From Liolophura sinensis (taxonomy: Eukaryota > Mollusca > Polyplacophora > Chitonida > Chitonidae): 64,000 bases of DNA. The notes under the pieces were generated by a model that worked only from the letters and a program-made list of their open reading frames with translations, searched no databases and was not told the DNA's origin. The translations under genes and the position numbers were made by a program. Each line of letters starts with the position of its first letter. Within the stretch, counting starts at the first letter, position 1. This document shows, in pieces, positions 26,114 through 37,440 of the stretch. The DNA is taken from the NCBI RefSeq assembly GCF_032854445.1, contig NC_088306.1, positions 30,229,764-30,293,763 on the forward strand, given 5' to 3'.

Positions 26114-26217
26114 GATGAGGTGCAAAAAACTATCCCCTATTCAAGAAGCAGTACAGTCGTGCTTATCTGGAGTTAATACAGCTGATTTACAAGCGCGGCT
26201 TGTTAGTGAAGAGACAG
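26114..26217 (+). CDS. Candidate first coding exon (34 codons + 1 nt)
   Basis: ATG at 26115 opens a frame beginning MRCKKLSPIQEAVQ, followed by a consensus donor (acag|gtgagt) at 26218. It ends in phase 1. The frame joins cleanly to the exons at 28110, 29314 and 29812 if the exon at 26786 is skipped. The ATG could be an internal Met, since an acceptor-like 'tttcag' sits immediately upstream, so this may be an internal exon. No domain recognised. Confidence 0.5.
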
Positions 26218-26785
26218 GTGAGTAGAGTTTTAGATTTTTGTCATGTGTCATGATTTTCCCAGCCCCATACTGTATCACCTCACAACTTTAACTTTACACC
26301 TGCCCTCGAGCCTGACAAGCGAAAAACATGACGGATAAGGTATGCCTAAAGTGCTTTGCAGACAGGTCATGTGTAAACAAACAAATATTTTATTCTGTTT
26401 AAGACTGATCCTTGTACATGGATTCAATATCAATGAAAAGAAATAAATGCATGACCATGCCCAGTTTAGAATAAACAAGTTTCCACTCCTTTTCTGGAGT
26501 CGTTCTCAAGTTGAGGTCTTTCTCATATCATATCACCGAGTGCATCATAAAACAGTAATCAGTGTACTCAGTCTTATGATAGTTAAAGCTGTGACACAAT
26601 TCTGTTTGAGAAAAGAGGGTACAGTTTGAAGTCAGTGCTGTGAAAGAATTTGGGATATACCTTAACATAAGTACACTGCTTGTGAAGCCAACACTCGAAT
26701 TGCTAATCATTCTGATTTGTTAGAGAATAGGGCAATGTTTTGTAAGTTTATGTTAAACTTGTTTTATTATGTTAATATTTTGCAG

Positions 26786-26854
26786 GTCGAGGTACATTAC
26801 ACAGAACTAACAAAAGAATACCAGTACCGGCTTGCGTGAACAGACGTTAAGCGG
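26786..26854 (+). CDS. Candidate alternative (poison) exon
   Basis: Acceptor 'aatattttgcag' at 26774-26785 and a possible donor at 26855. Joined in phase 1 to the exon at 26114 it adds about 20 residues (RGTLHRTNKRIPV and on) and then hits TAA at 26848-26850. It may be a terminal or premature-stop alternative exon, or a chance acceptor. Confidence 0.3.
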
Positions 26855-28109
26855 GTAAATATCTCTCTTTATTGTGGTCTTTGGCTACATTAAAGTCAGG
26901 AATGCTGCAAAATGTTTCATATTACATTGTTATGTGAACAACTGCCGTTAGCTTCTAAATTTAGCTCGTCACTGTTTACATATGCTGAGTTCAGGGCCTG
27001 CTGTCTGCCTCTGCCTTAGATTGTTCCAGAATACGCTCAGTTCGGGGTCTTTGTTTACAACAAGTGTTCAAGAATTTTCTTATTCTAGAAAATTCCACCA
27101 GTCTATATAAGACCTATGAAAGCGGGTCAAAGCGGGAGAAAGGAGAATTATTGAGTGTTTTGTATGCTTTCGCTGTGTGCTACTTTAGTAGGCCTTTTGT
27201 GCAGAATTTTGGTGTCTTTATAGCCTCTGCCTTTGTTATATCATATCTCCACCGAGCACTTGTTCAGTCTGAACTTGTATATTTAATTTGTGCTCTTGTG
27301 TATACAGTGCTTATTACTACACGGACCCTGTCTGTGAAATTTTGTGTATATTTCGTCATACCCTCAGTTATACTGTGGATTTTCCCTCTTGTGAATATTG
27401 CCTCTGTGCATTTTTAAGCATTGTGGAGTATATGCGTCCGTTTGGACTTGACACCACTGTACATGTAATTACTTTAGTATTTGTATAGATACTGTTATCC
27501 TTTCTTGTTAAACTTAAGTACTTATTACTTAGTATTTGTATAAGTCTTGGTAGATAAATTTATATAATTGTTTAGGTAAAAATATTTAGTGTACACAGGA
27601 TGTTGCAGTTCTTTTTAGACAACTTGATTTTTTAGACAAAGTGATTCATTCCACGATAAATTAGTTAATTACCTGCTTTTTAATGCCACACTCAGCAATA
27701 TTTCAGCTATAGTGTGTCCACTGAATCAATAATATTCTTATCTGTGGACTCCTGTACCTCTGCTGCTCTCCTTCACCTATTGAATCAATGCTACCTGGAT
27801 CTAGTATTTAGTTAACAACAACAACCCCATTTGGGACATTCTAGCTAATATTTTTCTTACAGCAAAGAATTGTACTAAGCTGCATTAAAGACGGAAAGTT
27901 TTTTTTTGTCCAAATGGCTGTGGCACCAGTGCTAATATTACTTTTAAAACCAATTGTGAAGGGTGACTTACCACGATTACATGTATTGTCAAAAGTATTA
28001 AAATACCTGGTCAGTTAATAATTATGTTATCGTACTGCTTTGAAACTGGCCTGGTACATATCAGCATTTCTCCTTGTTAGCTGTACTATTTATGTGTCGA
28101 TTCTAAAAG

Positions 28110-28157
28110 ATGAGCAGTACGAGCCAGTTACAGAAGACGATGAACCAACTTCAACAG
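28110..28157 (+). CDS. Candidate 48-bp acidic exon, phase 1-1
   Basis: Flanked by 'ttctaaaag' and a donor 'acag|gtatgc'. It starts and ends in phase 1, length 48, so it can be included or skipped without changing frame. It encodes an acidic, unstructured segment (EQYEPVTEDDEPTST). The composition and phase resemble the exons at 52937 and 55167. Confidence 0.5.
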
Positions 28158-28791
28158 GTATGCAACTTACTATTAGGTCTCTGGGGAATATATTGTCAAT
28201 TGGAGTCATGCCTTAAAATATTTTAATGTCTAAGGGTTGCTTTAAGTAAAACAACGTAAATGGATGTTATGAAGTTAAAAGTAGTACATATACTTTGGGG
28301 TGATGTTGGCCTGTGTTGCTGCTGCATAATGGTCATAAAAGCATAAAGTTTAGGGTAAATAGAAATAATTACAGCCTTTATGACATTCAGTAACATATTC
28401 TTTTAAAAATAACGTTGTGAGGTTGAGCAAGAATAACAGTATAGAGTATAGGATACAGAGTCGTTTTCTATCACATCACATTACGTTCGACGCCCTGTGT
28501 CACAATATAGAAGTAACATTATGATGTTGCACTGAGTAGTGAAATCATAAAGCAGATGCTTGCTATTTGTGGCAGCAGTGAAAATAACTAGAACGAAATT
28601 GGAATTTTCTACTTTCACTCAGTGAAATATTCATGGTAATGATCAGTGTCACAATAGATATAGGTATTCTAAGCCATATCCTTAAGACAGATTTTCATAG
28701 GATGTTGAAACTTACCTCACTACAGGACCTATACATTGCCATTGTGCACTGTTTTTCCCCAACCACACATCAGTAAATCTGTCTGTCGGTT

Positions 28792-28905
28792 TCTCTGAAA
28801 CCATGGTCCCTTACAGTTAACTCTGAAACCATGGTCCCTTACAGTGGACTCTGAAACCATGGTCCCTTACAGTCAACTCTGAAACCATGGTCCCTTAGTT
28901 AACTC
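28792..28905 (+). repeat. ~28-bp tandem repeat, 4 copies
   Basis: 'tctgaaaccatggtccctta' repeats four times in a row with small differences, inside a putative intron. Non-coding. Confidence 0.85.
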
Positions 28906-29313
28906 TGAAATCATGCTCCCTGAAACTCAATCCATCTGTTGTTTATCTTAAAAGCCCTTAAATCTATTTCCAATACCTTTTGATCAAATGAACATACACA
29001 AGCCCATCGAAACTTATCAGATGACATTTTATGGATTTATGCCTCCTTTCAAAACTGAAAAGTGTATATCTTCAGAACGGTTTCACCTTTACTTTGTCAT
29101 CCTTCTTTATGTAATGGCCACATAGAAAGTCGGTTTTATCGGACAACATTTTATGGAGTAAAAATACTGTATTTGGCATACATCATACTTGTACATTGTA
29201 TAATGAGAAAGCACAATTCAATTGAATATCTAATAAGCTATACTCACTTTTACACTGATTTATTTTCAAGTACATGTCACACCATTTTTATTTATATTTT
29301 GGTGAATGTTTAG

Positions 29314-29355
29314 GTTCAACAAAAATCAGTAGGGACCACCATCACCATGCTACAG
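29314..29355 (+). CDS. Candidate 42-bp exon, phase 1-1
   Basis: Acceptor 'gtgaatgtttag', donor 'acag|gtaaat'. Phase 1 at both ends. It encodes STKISRDHHHHAT, with a run of four His. It links the exon at 28110 to that at 29812 in frame. Confidence 0.45.
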
Positions 29356-29811
29356 GTAAATTCTGAAAGTTTTTAGTTTTAAAAGCTTCAATTGTTTTTA
29401 TCACAAGCCTAATCTTTTGACACAGTGTAGCTGTTAATTTTGTTTCAATGTTAAAATTTTAAAGATTAAAAGAATTAAAATTCTTTAACTAAGTTTGCGA
29501 AAAGGTGTATGTCTTTTTCTATGGATTTGACTGCTGAGGACAATACTTTGATTGTACACAACATACAAGAGACCAAACTAGGTAATGCATACACTTTACC
29601 TCTGGTTTTTTTATGATTTAGTGTCCTGGTCTACAAATGATACCAGCCTTATTAGAGACCATTTCAAGGAATATTTACATTGTTCTTCACACACATCAAG
29701 CAACAAAGGAAAGCTTCCAAATACAATTGTTACATGTCCAGTCTGTGTCTCACAATTAAAATGAATAAACAATATATCGGTTTTAATGAAATCATTAGCT
29801 GCTAATTCCAG

Positions 29812-30053
29812 GTGTACCAAAAATAGCCTACAGCCGATGTCAGGCTGTGGACAAGTCACATGCATTTCGATGTAGCATACACGCTAGTTTTGGTCCTTAT
29901 ATACCTAAAATACTGTATTGTGCTCGAAGGCCATCATCTGTCGGAAATATAGACAGCAATGTTATATACAAGAAGGTGAGAGTGAAAATATTCAATGAAC
30001 GGAAAACCATGAGAGGAAACATCAGAAGAAGTATTCAGACTTTTCAGCAGTGA
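29812..30053 (+). CDS. Candidate exon, Cys/His-containing, to a stop at 30053
   Basis: Acceptor 'gctaattccag' ends at 29811; phase 1 entry. The frame encodes 'VPKIAYSRCQAVDKSHAF' and continues through a basic segment to a stop at 30051-30053. A donor-like aag|gtgaga at 29976 offers an alternative end in phase 0. With 26114, 28110 and 29314 this gives an uninterrupted ORF of about 144 codons. I do not recognise the family. Cys and His residues are spaced as CQAVDKSHAFRCSIH, which might bind metal. Confidence 0.5.
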
Positions 30054-30059
30054 GATACC

Positions 30060-30585
30060 AGTTGGTGGTGTATCCTACCTCAGTGGTGTAACTTAGATGG
30101 TGGGCTGTTAAAAAAATGGATTAAAAGGCTCACAACATAATTCAGCATTTAATCGATTTCCTAAATATAACTGACGCGGTGTGCCATTTTAACCAATGAC
30201 CAAGCTCCCTGAGCGTTAGTGCAGGCCTGAATTAGGGTATTTTTGAATATTGAACTGGCTTATTAATGCATGGACTTGCTTAGAATCCTGTCACAAACCC
30301 ACTTAGGAATGTTTATCTCAGTTTATAAGTTTGTAATTTATTCCTTGTCATTACATGTACCTAAGGGCTCAACCTTAGGGTTGTGTATTTTCCTTGGGAT
30401 CTTATTAAATGCTAGTATACACGCCCATTCTGGTCACTTTATTGTTACAATATGTATATGCCTGTATATGGATCTTTATATAAAATGTGATGTATTGTGT
30501 GAATTGAAAGACCAAAAAAATTAAATTTAGGTAAAATAAAATGTCTTTTATTAAGATATCCTTGCAACTGGTCAATTATTTCTGT
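30060..30585. other. No gene seen
   Basis: AT-rich. The 84-codon ORF at 30270-30524 shows no recognisable motif. Confidence 0.4.
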
Positions 30586-30606
30586 TTTGGATGTTTCTGT
30601 TGGTGG

Positions 30607-31480
30607 TCATCTTAATGCTGGCATGTATGCACATGGTGACATGGTGATAATCATAATGCTGGTATGTATGCACATAGTGGTCATGTTATTGCTGGTAAAT
30701 ATGCACATAGTGGTCATCTTATTGCTGGTATATATGCACATAGTGGTCATCTTATTGCTGGTATATATGCCCATAGTGGTCATCTTATTGCTGGTATATA
30801 TGCACATAGTGGTCATCTTATTGCTGGTATATATGCACATAGTGGTCATCTTATTGCTGGTATATATGCACATAGTGGTCATCTTATTGCTGGTATATAT
30901 GCCCATAGTGGTCATCTTATTGCTCGTACATATACACATGGTGGTCATCTTATTGCTGGTTTGTATGCACATGTTGATCACGGTGATCACGGTGGTCATC
31001 TTAATGCTGGTATGTATGCGCATGATGATAACCATAATGCTCGTATGTATGCACATAGTGGTCATCTTATTGCTGGTATATATGCACATTGTGGTCATCT
31101 TATTGCTGGTATATATGCACATAGTGGTCATCTTATTGCTGGTATATATGCACATTGTGGTCATCTTATTGCTGGTATATATACACATGGTGGTTATCTT
31201 ATTGCTGGTATATATGCACATAGTGGTCATCTTATTGCTGGTATATATGCACATTGTGGTCATCTTATTGCTGGTATATATACACATGGTGGTTATCTTA
31301 TTGCTGGTATATGTGCACATAGTGGTCATCTTATTGCTGGTATGTATACTTGTGGTCATCTTATTGCTGGTATATATACACATGGTGGTCATCTTATTGC
31401 TGGTATATATGCACATAGTGGTCATCTTATTGCTGGTATACATGCACATAGTGGTCATCTTATTGCTGGTATATATGCAC
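30607..31480 (+). repeat. 33-bp minisatellite, array A (about 26 copies)
   Basis: The unit is 33 bp with core 'tatatgcacatagtggtcat' plus 'cttattgctgg'. Because the period is a multiple of three and the unit lacks stops in several frames, long ORFs run on both strands at once (plus 311 and 276 codons, minus 283). That pattern shows the ORFs come from the repeat, not from selection on a protein. Confidence 0.9.
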
Positions 31481-32010
31481 TGTTACGGTATTAAAAACAG
31501 CAACAGAAAACAGACTCATTGACTCAATATTACAATGTAAACAATGCTTAATATATAAAATGAGACGTACAGTTTTACAGACAGTTCAACAACAACAACA
31601 TAAAAAAAACATACACATCAGTATTACCGGTCTTTAAAAGTTTCCAGTTCACCTTTGTATCCCAAGGAACGTATTCCAGGAGATCCAACGCAAAGACCAT
31701 GGGATAAACACACAATTCACACAAGTCACAAATTGTCCCAGTCAGGTACTTCGCTAGGTTAGCGAACGCGAACACAGTACACAGGTTACACAGAACTGGA
31801 ACAGTCAAGCCTTTGAATGACGTCACACCCGCAGAGCACAACACAGGGTAAATACAGGCATGGAGGTATAATCCACTTTAGAACAGTCACAGCTCCCGCA
31901 GAAACTCACAAACGAGCCGTTCAGAGACGTAGAGTAATGTCACCTTGTGGCAGAACGAACGTCCTTTGCAAAACTGAAAACTTCAGTTTAGAGTCCTTGA
32001 CGACCTTGTA
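31481..32010 (+). mobile_element. LTR-like ~0.53 kb repeat, copy 1 (interrupts the 33-bp arrays)
   Basis: Begins TGTTACGGTATT and ends near 'acgaccttgta'. An inverted copy, over 90% identical by eye, lies at 61987-62509. It contains a TATA-like 'atatataaaatgag' (31551-31564). It splits array A from array B, and flanking satellite differs on the two sides, so no clean target duplication is visible. A TG start suggests a solo LTR, but neither copy ends in an obvious CA. Class uncertain. Confidence 0.7.
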
Positions 32011-33180
32011 AGGCTGGTGTATATACACGTGGTGATAATCATAATGCTGGTATGTATGCACATAGTGGTCATCTTAATGATGGTATATATGCACATAGTG
32101 GTCATCTTAATGATGGTATGTATGCACATAGTGGTCATCTTAATGATGGTATATATACATATGGTGATAATCATAATGCTGGTATGTATACACATGGTGA
32201 TCATCTTAGATCTGGTATGTATGTATGTACATTGTGGTCATCTTAAACCTGGTTTATATCCACATGGTGATCATCTTAATGCTGGTGTATATGCACATGG
32301 TGATCATCTTAATGCTGGTGTATATGCACATGGTGATAATCATAATGCTGGTGTATACGCACATGGTGATAATCATAATGCTGGTGTATATGAACATGGT
32401 GATCATCTTAATGCTGGTGTATATGCACATGGTGATCATCTTAATGCTGGTGTATATGCACATGGTGATAATCATAATGCTGGTGTATACGTACATGGTG
32501 ATAATCATAATGCTGGTGTATATGCACATGGTGATAGTCATAATGCTGGTGTATATGCACATGGTGATAATCATAATGCTGGTGTATATGAACATGGTGA
32601 TAATCATATTGCTGGTGTATATGCACATGGTGATAATCATAATGCTGGTGTATATGCACATGGTGATCATCTTAATGCTGGTGTATATGCACATGATGAT
32701 CATCTTAATGCTGGTGTATATGCACATGGTGATAATCATAATGCTGGTGTATATGCACATGGTGATAATCATAATGCTGGTGTATATGCACATGGTGATA
32801 ATCATAATGCTGGTGTATATGCACATGGTGATAATCATATTGCTGGTGTATATGCACATGGTGATCATCTTAATGCTGGTTTATATGCGCATGGTGATAA
32901 TCATAATGCTGGTGTATATGCACATGGTGATAATCATAATGCTGGTGTATATGCACATGGTGATAATCATAATGCTGGTGTTTATGCACATGGTGATAAT
33001 CATAATGCTGGTGTATACGCACATGGTGATAATCATAATGCTGGTGTATATGCACATGGTGATCATCTTAATGCTGGTGTATATGCACATGGTGATCATC
33101 TTAATGCTCGTGTATATGCACATGGTGACAATCATAATGCTGGTATGTATACACATAGTGATCATGGTGATCATCTTAAT
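32011..33180 (+). repeat. 33-bp minisatellite, array B (about 35 copies)
   Basis: Related to array A but with a different majority unit: core 'tatatgcacatggtgataat' plus 'cataatgctggtg'. Two sub-variants alternate (gataatcataat and gatcatcttaat). One plus frame is open for 434 codons (32017-33321) and reads an 11-residue His-rich repeat (VYAHGDNHNAG). The minus strand is open too. Confidence 0.9.
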
Positions 33181-33218
33181 TTTTACTCAGCATTAAGGTT
33201 AACTGTAAATAAAGAAAT

Positions 33219-33390
33219 ATATGCACATCATGGTCCACTTAACGCTGGCATATATGGATATTATAGTCGACCTTATGCTGGGATATATGCACATCATGGT
33301 CCACTTAATGCTGGTATTTAAGCATAGTATAGTCAACTTATGGCCGGTATATATGCACATCGTGGTTCACTCAATGCCGGTATATAATAA
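33219..33390 (+). repeat. 33-bp repeat, array C (5 diverged copies)
   Basis: Five 33-bp units with core 'atatatgcacatcatggtcc' and 'acttaatgctgg', separated from array B by about 40 bp. It is the most diverged end of the same satellite family. Confidence 0.85.
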
Positions 33391-33544
33391 CATTATCATA
33401 GCAAAAAACGTTGCCTAAGTAAATTACCTGAAGTGCTTAGAGACACACCCTGAGTGATAAATTAATCAAATATATTCTGTCTTCTTAATGCTGGAAAACT
33501 TAAAACATTCGGTCTACTTAATGCTAGAAAACATTGTATGTACG

Positions 33545-33655
33545 GTGGTTCCCATAATTCTGGAATATGTGTATATTGGTTCCCATAATTCTGGAATATG
33601 TGTATATTGGTCCCCATAATTCTGGAAAATGTGTATATTGGTCCCCATAATGCTG
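33545..33655 (+). repeat. 31-bp tandem repeat, about 4 copies
   Basis: 'cataattctggaatatgtgt' plus 'atattggtccc' repeats four times. The 'aatgctgg' end still resembles the 33-bp family, which suggests a common origin. Confidence 0.8.
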
Positions 33656-33673
33656 GAGTTGTATTTTTTTTTA

Positions 33674-33708
33674 GGTAGACCACAAATATTATATATTTGT
33701 GGTCTACC
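33674..33708. repeat. Perfect 15-bp hairpin
   Basis: ggtagaccacaaata, a 5-base loop ttata, then tatttgtggtctacc. The hairpin stands alone. It might be the end of a small foldback element, or a chance palindrome fixed by replication slippage. Confidence 0.8.
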
Positions 33709-33719
33709 ACAAATTTTCT

Positions 33720-34370
33720 TGATACTTCTATAAGTTCAAGTGGGGGCTTTTAATAGTGAAATGGGTGATTTTTTTCGTAAAACCTTCAATTGCCATCGAT
33801 ATATATTTTGTCTCTCTAATGCTGGATTCTAGGCATGGTCCACTTCATCATGGTTCCAGATATATACATATGTGTATATAGCGACACATTTGTTCACTAA
33901 AGAGGTATTTTGTCGCTGTTGGACGTTCTAATGAGGTACCAAAATTTGTGGGGTACATTTTCACAAGTAATCTGTTTGCAAATTCTTAACAGGGCATGTC
34001 CTTGCGTTTTTGCAGAATGCTGATGTGCCCTAACGTTTGATTGGTTAATTTCCCCGAATAGGGAAGTCCATTTCATGCTTTTCAGCGGAAGGAGTGGGGA
34101 GAAAACGAAACACCGTATAAGCAAGTATGTCTATGCAAAAATTTGTATATAGAATTCTATTACCCTTCGATTCCTTTTTATTACATACAACGCACTGCCT
34201 GGCTCTGTGCCAAGTGTACATTATCTCAGTCGTTAGATCCCCCCATCAAGAGACAGAAGCGTTTGACTTCTGGACGGGTCTATTGTAGTTCTATGGGTGG
34301 ATAGAGGTTGTTGTTTACTTTGAATAAAGCAGACGACAGGTATAAACAAGGAAATAAAATGGCGATTTTT
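33720..34370. other. No gene seen
   Basis: Unique AT-rich intronic or intergenic DNA ahead of the Crypton-type fragment. Confidence 0.4.
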
Positions 34371-34374
34371 TTCT

Positions 34375-34900
34375 ATCAGAGCAAACGTTTATTTTAAAGG
34401 AGAAAAGTATCAAGCTACAGATGTTTTTAAACCCATAGGGACGTTTGAATGCTACACAGTAAGAGATAATAATGGTTTCACGAAAGTTTTTTTCTTACGA
34501 CAACCTACAACGGCCACAGTTCTTGCTGATGCCGGGGTTTCTGTGATGGACGTCATGTCTGTTACGGGCCACCGCAATAGATCAAGTGTACCGAGTTATG
34601 TCACCAAACTGTCCGTTTCAAAACGCCGTGAAATCAGCAATATCCTGCATGCTTCAAGTGTGTTATCAGAAAATGCTGAAAGTGAAAATGCCGTTGAGTG
34701 AAAATACTATCAAGTCATTCATGCCACCCGCAGTCCAAATGCCCGACGCTGTCGACTATAATGTTACATGTAACAGTAGCAATACCATCCAAATGGCAAA
34801 ATCCTGGTTTTCAGTCAGGCCTCAAAGTTTTGGAGGGTTGTTCAACAATGTAACAATAAATAACAGCAGAGTTCACATCAACTTCACATCCTCTGGATAG
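34375..34900 (+). pseudogene. Crypton-type tyrosine recombinase C-terminal fragment
   Basis: A plus frame open from about 34375 to 34701 contains the C-terminal catalytic end of a tyrosine recombinase: 'TATVLADAGVSVMDVMSVTG' (34510-34569), GHRN (34567-34578, the His/Arg box), then 'SSVPSYVTKL' with the presumptive nucleophilic Tyr at about 34595. A second frame (34586-34900) ends 'GGLFNNVTINNSRVHINF', like the tail of Crypton-derived proteins of the QRICH1/KCTD1/ZMYM (DUF3504) kind as I remember them. The shift between the two frames and the missing N-terminal half make this a relic. A complementary N-terminal/middle relic lies at 61055-61720. Confidence 0.75.
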
Positions 34901-34904
34901 CGGA

Positions 34905-36170
34905 CTGGCTGCAGATCGTCCTATTCAACTCCCAGTTCTTGTTTGATGTTATCTGTGTTAAACTGTTGTTTTCATTTTTCGACAATGTTCAGTCCGTTTA
35001 CTCATGTTTTCTGTCCGCAAACTCTATTGTCTGACTGCCGCCAATATATTGCCGTTGACCCAGGTGTTCAAATTTGGTACATCATGTGACCTTTATGCAT
35101 GAGTGTGACGCGTATATTTTACGTAACTGTTACGGCGCACTGAGTGAAACATGTGCACGGGACTGGTTTAATGTACATATAACTTTGCACAGATTGCGTC
35201 ATTACAAATTTAAATTGTGATAACCATCCATTGTATTTCACAATACTATAAACGCAAATGATATTTATCCTCATGATACCTTAAACATATAAATGATAAT
35301 TTGTATTATTTGATATTTATTTGCTTACTTATAATAAGCGTAAACACATATCTATGATGCTGTTATTGTTTTGTTATTTATCAATATATGTTGAGAAATT
35401 AACATTGAAATGAAAATGTGAACTGAAGTGTTCCATTATTTCAACATTCGTTGCCCAGTGTTTATGGATTTGATACAGAATGCAACACGACCGCAAAGCA
35501 TTTACATAAGCAAACCAAATAAAATTCAGTATCAAACTATTGTTAACCTAATTTTGTGTGTTTCAATTTCATTTTTTCGTACGTAATTCCGACTAATTAC
35601 GTTTAAACAGTTAAACTCCCCACTTCTGTTGTCGGTTTGCTGATGCTAGAGGGTTCCAGCTCCTTTAGCTCTGTCAGACAGAGTTTGGGAAAACTTTTGA
35701 TCTGCCCGAACTCTCGCTGCAAGCAACGAGCGACCTCCCCGGCTCACTGTCAGTGTGGTCGCTGTTTTTACACCATGCCTGTGTCACCGAAGCCTACCCT
35801 GATAACAGCGTCTGAGCTGAAAGCAGGACAATATGAAAGCAGCCCTGCAGATATTTTATTTTATAGTGCTATATTTTATAGTCGGAATTTTTTTCGAGAA
35901 ACAAACGTATTCTTATTATTATTCTATCCTAGTCGTGAAGCACGTTTGTAATATTTAGCGTCGCATTTGAACACCCCCTGTAAAGCACATCATGGTTTCG
36001 TCCAGAATTAGGCCACGTTCCTTTAGAGCGTTCGGTTGGACGAAAACTACGTGTCAGGGAAAGTGGGGGCGTTTTTTGCCGTTAATCTATACCGCCAAGG
36101 CGCTTTTGTTATAATTACGAAAACATTTTTCTGCTACCAAGGTAATAGAACAGAAATAATGTTCGTGTCA
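34905..36170. other. Mostly empty; one Cys-rich ORF
   Basis: AT-rich sequence. A 104-codon plus ORF at 35637-35951 contains CPNSRC...CQCGRC, a four-Cys pattern that could be a zinc ribbon fragment. I cannot assign it or show splice sites, so it is not called as a gene. Confidence 0.35.
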
Positions 36171-36171
36171 G

Positions 36172-36211
<40 letters not shown>
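36172..36211. repeat. (TA)n microsatellite
   Basis: Near-pure TA dinucleotide tract. Confidence 0.95.
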
Positions 36212-36214
<3 letters not shown>

Positions 36215-36783
36215 GTAAACTCTTCCACATCGATTTGATGTAAAACTACAGTTAGACTACCCTGATACGTACATTATTTCTTAAATTCATACTCTCGCCA
36301 GAGGGCAGTACTGATTTCTACAGCTCCACAAATTTGACGATGTACAGTGCCGCTGGTCTGATATGAAGTGTTTTATGTAGACGATGACCTCGAAAGAAAG
36401 GGTACGTCACGATGAGTAGCTAGTTGAGTTTCCTACACTTCATGTATACAAACCCACTGAAGGTTTGAAGTAGTTAGCTTCACAAGACGTAGGGCCTTAT
36501 CTCTACACGAAATAATCCGTCATGTGTCTGCCGAACACCGATGCGGGCACTCAAGGACATGAACACCTACATTTACACGAACGGCCTGCAAACTTGTTTG
36601 CTCGCGGGGACTCGCATGTCTTTAGCATTCTGTGTGAGTGTGTGTGTAAAATCCTTGTGGACACCATGTCAGAAAAGCTGCTTGACTTTGAGATGGTCAA
36701 CACTGCATGCATGGTCATATAGTGATGAGCTACAATATAATGCAATATAACGTAATATTCATTTAAATTTATTGTATTTGCAG

Positions 36784-36901
36784 ACCATTTGCCATTCATC
36801 ACCGCAAAAATGAGCAGAAGGAAATGAAACTTTGGAAGAATCACTGTCTTCTGGAAGGAAACCACCTGGGTTCCAAGTTTGATTTATTCATGAAAATATA
36901 G
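36784..36901 (+). pseudogene. Candidate broken exon
   Basis: Acceptor 'attgtatttgcag' and donor 'tatag|gtaagt' are both good, but phase-1 reading meets TGA after about 14 residues (HLPFITAKMSRRK). A different frame then reads 'KEMKLWKNHCLLEGNHLG' to a TAG at the exon end. This looks like one exon with a frameshift. Whether it belongs to the recombinase-derived gene downstream is unknown. Confidence 0.4.
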
Positions 36902-37029
36902 GTAAGTTAAAAGTATTTTGTGGTGCCCTTAGTAGGGCAACTCTTGTCCAGATTTGTGCAAAAATGTGCAAATGTTCAAGTCAGAAAGGAGAATTAATCA
37001 TAAGGCATATACTGCCTTAAGGACCCTTA

Positions 37030-37440
37030 TTCTCACGAGTTCACGACAATATTTGTATGTAGAAGAAACCTGATAGGCATGGCAGGATAACACTGAGCAG
37101 TCTGTAACACTTAACATGTCACTGTGTGATGGTAACTTACAAGTTTACTACAATATTTGTATGTAGAAGAAACCTGAGAGATATGGCAGGAAAACACTGA
37201 GCAGTCTGTAACACTTGACATGTCACTGTGCGATGGTAACTCACAAGTTCATTACAATATTTGTGTGTAGAAGAAACCTGATAGGCATGGCAGGAAAACA
37301 CTGAGCAGTCTGTAACACTTGACGTGTCACTGTGTGGTGGTAACTCACAAGTTTACTACAATATTTGTATGCAGAAGAAACCTGATAGGCATAGCAGGAA
37401 AACACTAGCAAATCTGTAACACTTGGCATTTCCTTATGTC
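37030..37440 (+). repeat. ~104-bp tandem repeat, 4 copies
   Basis: 'acaatatttgtatgtagaag' starts near 37046, 37150, 37253 and 37357. Copies carry small substitutions. Intronic and non-coding. Confidence 0.9.

Noticed and set aside
27675-27740. Third SINE family ('cactcagcaatatttcagct')
   Set aside because: Reminiscent of an abalone-type repeat, but only about 40 bp align and no head or tail is present. Too short to annotate.
30587-33321. Very long ORFs (up to 434 codons) on both strands as repeat proteins
   Set aside because: A stop-free 33-bp unit automatically opens several frames on both strands. Simultaneous openness on opposite strands points to composition, so they are listed as satellites.
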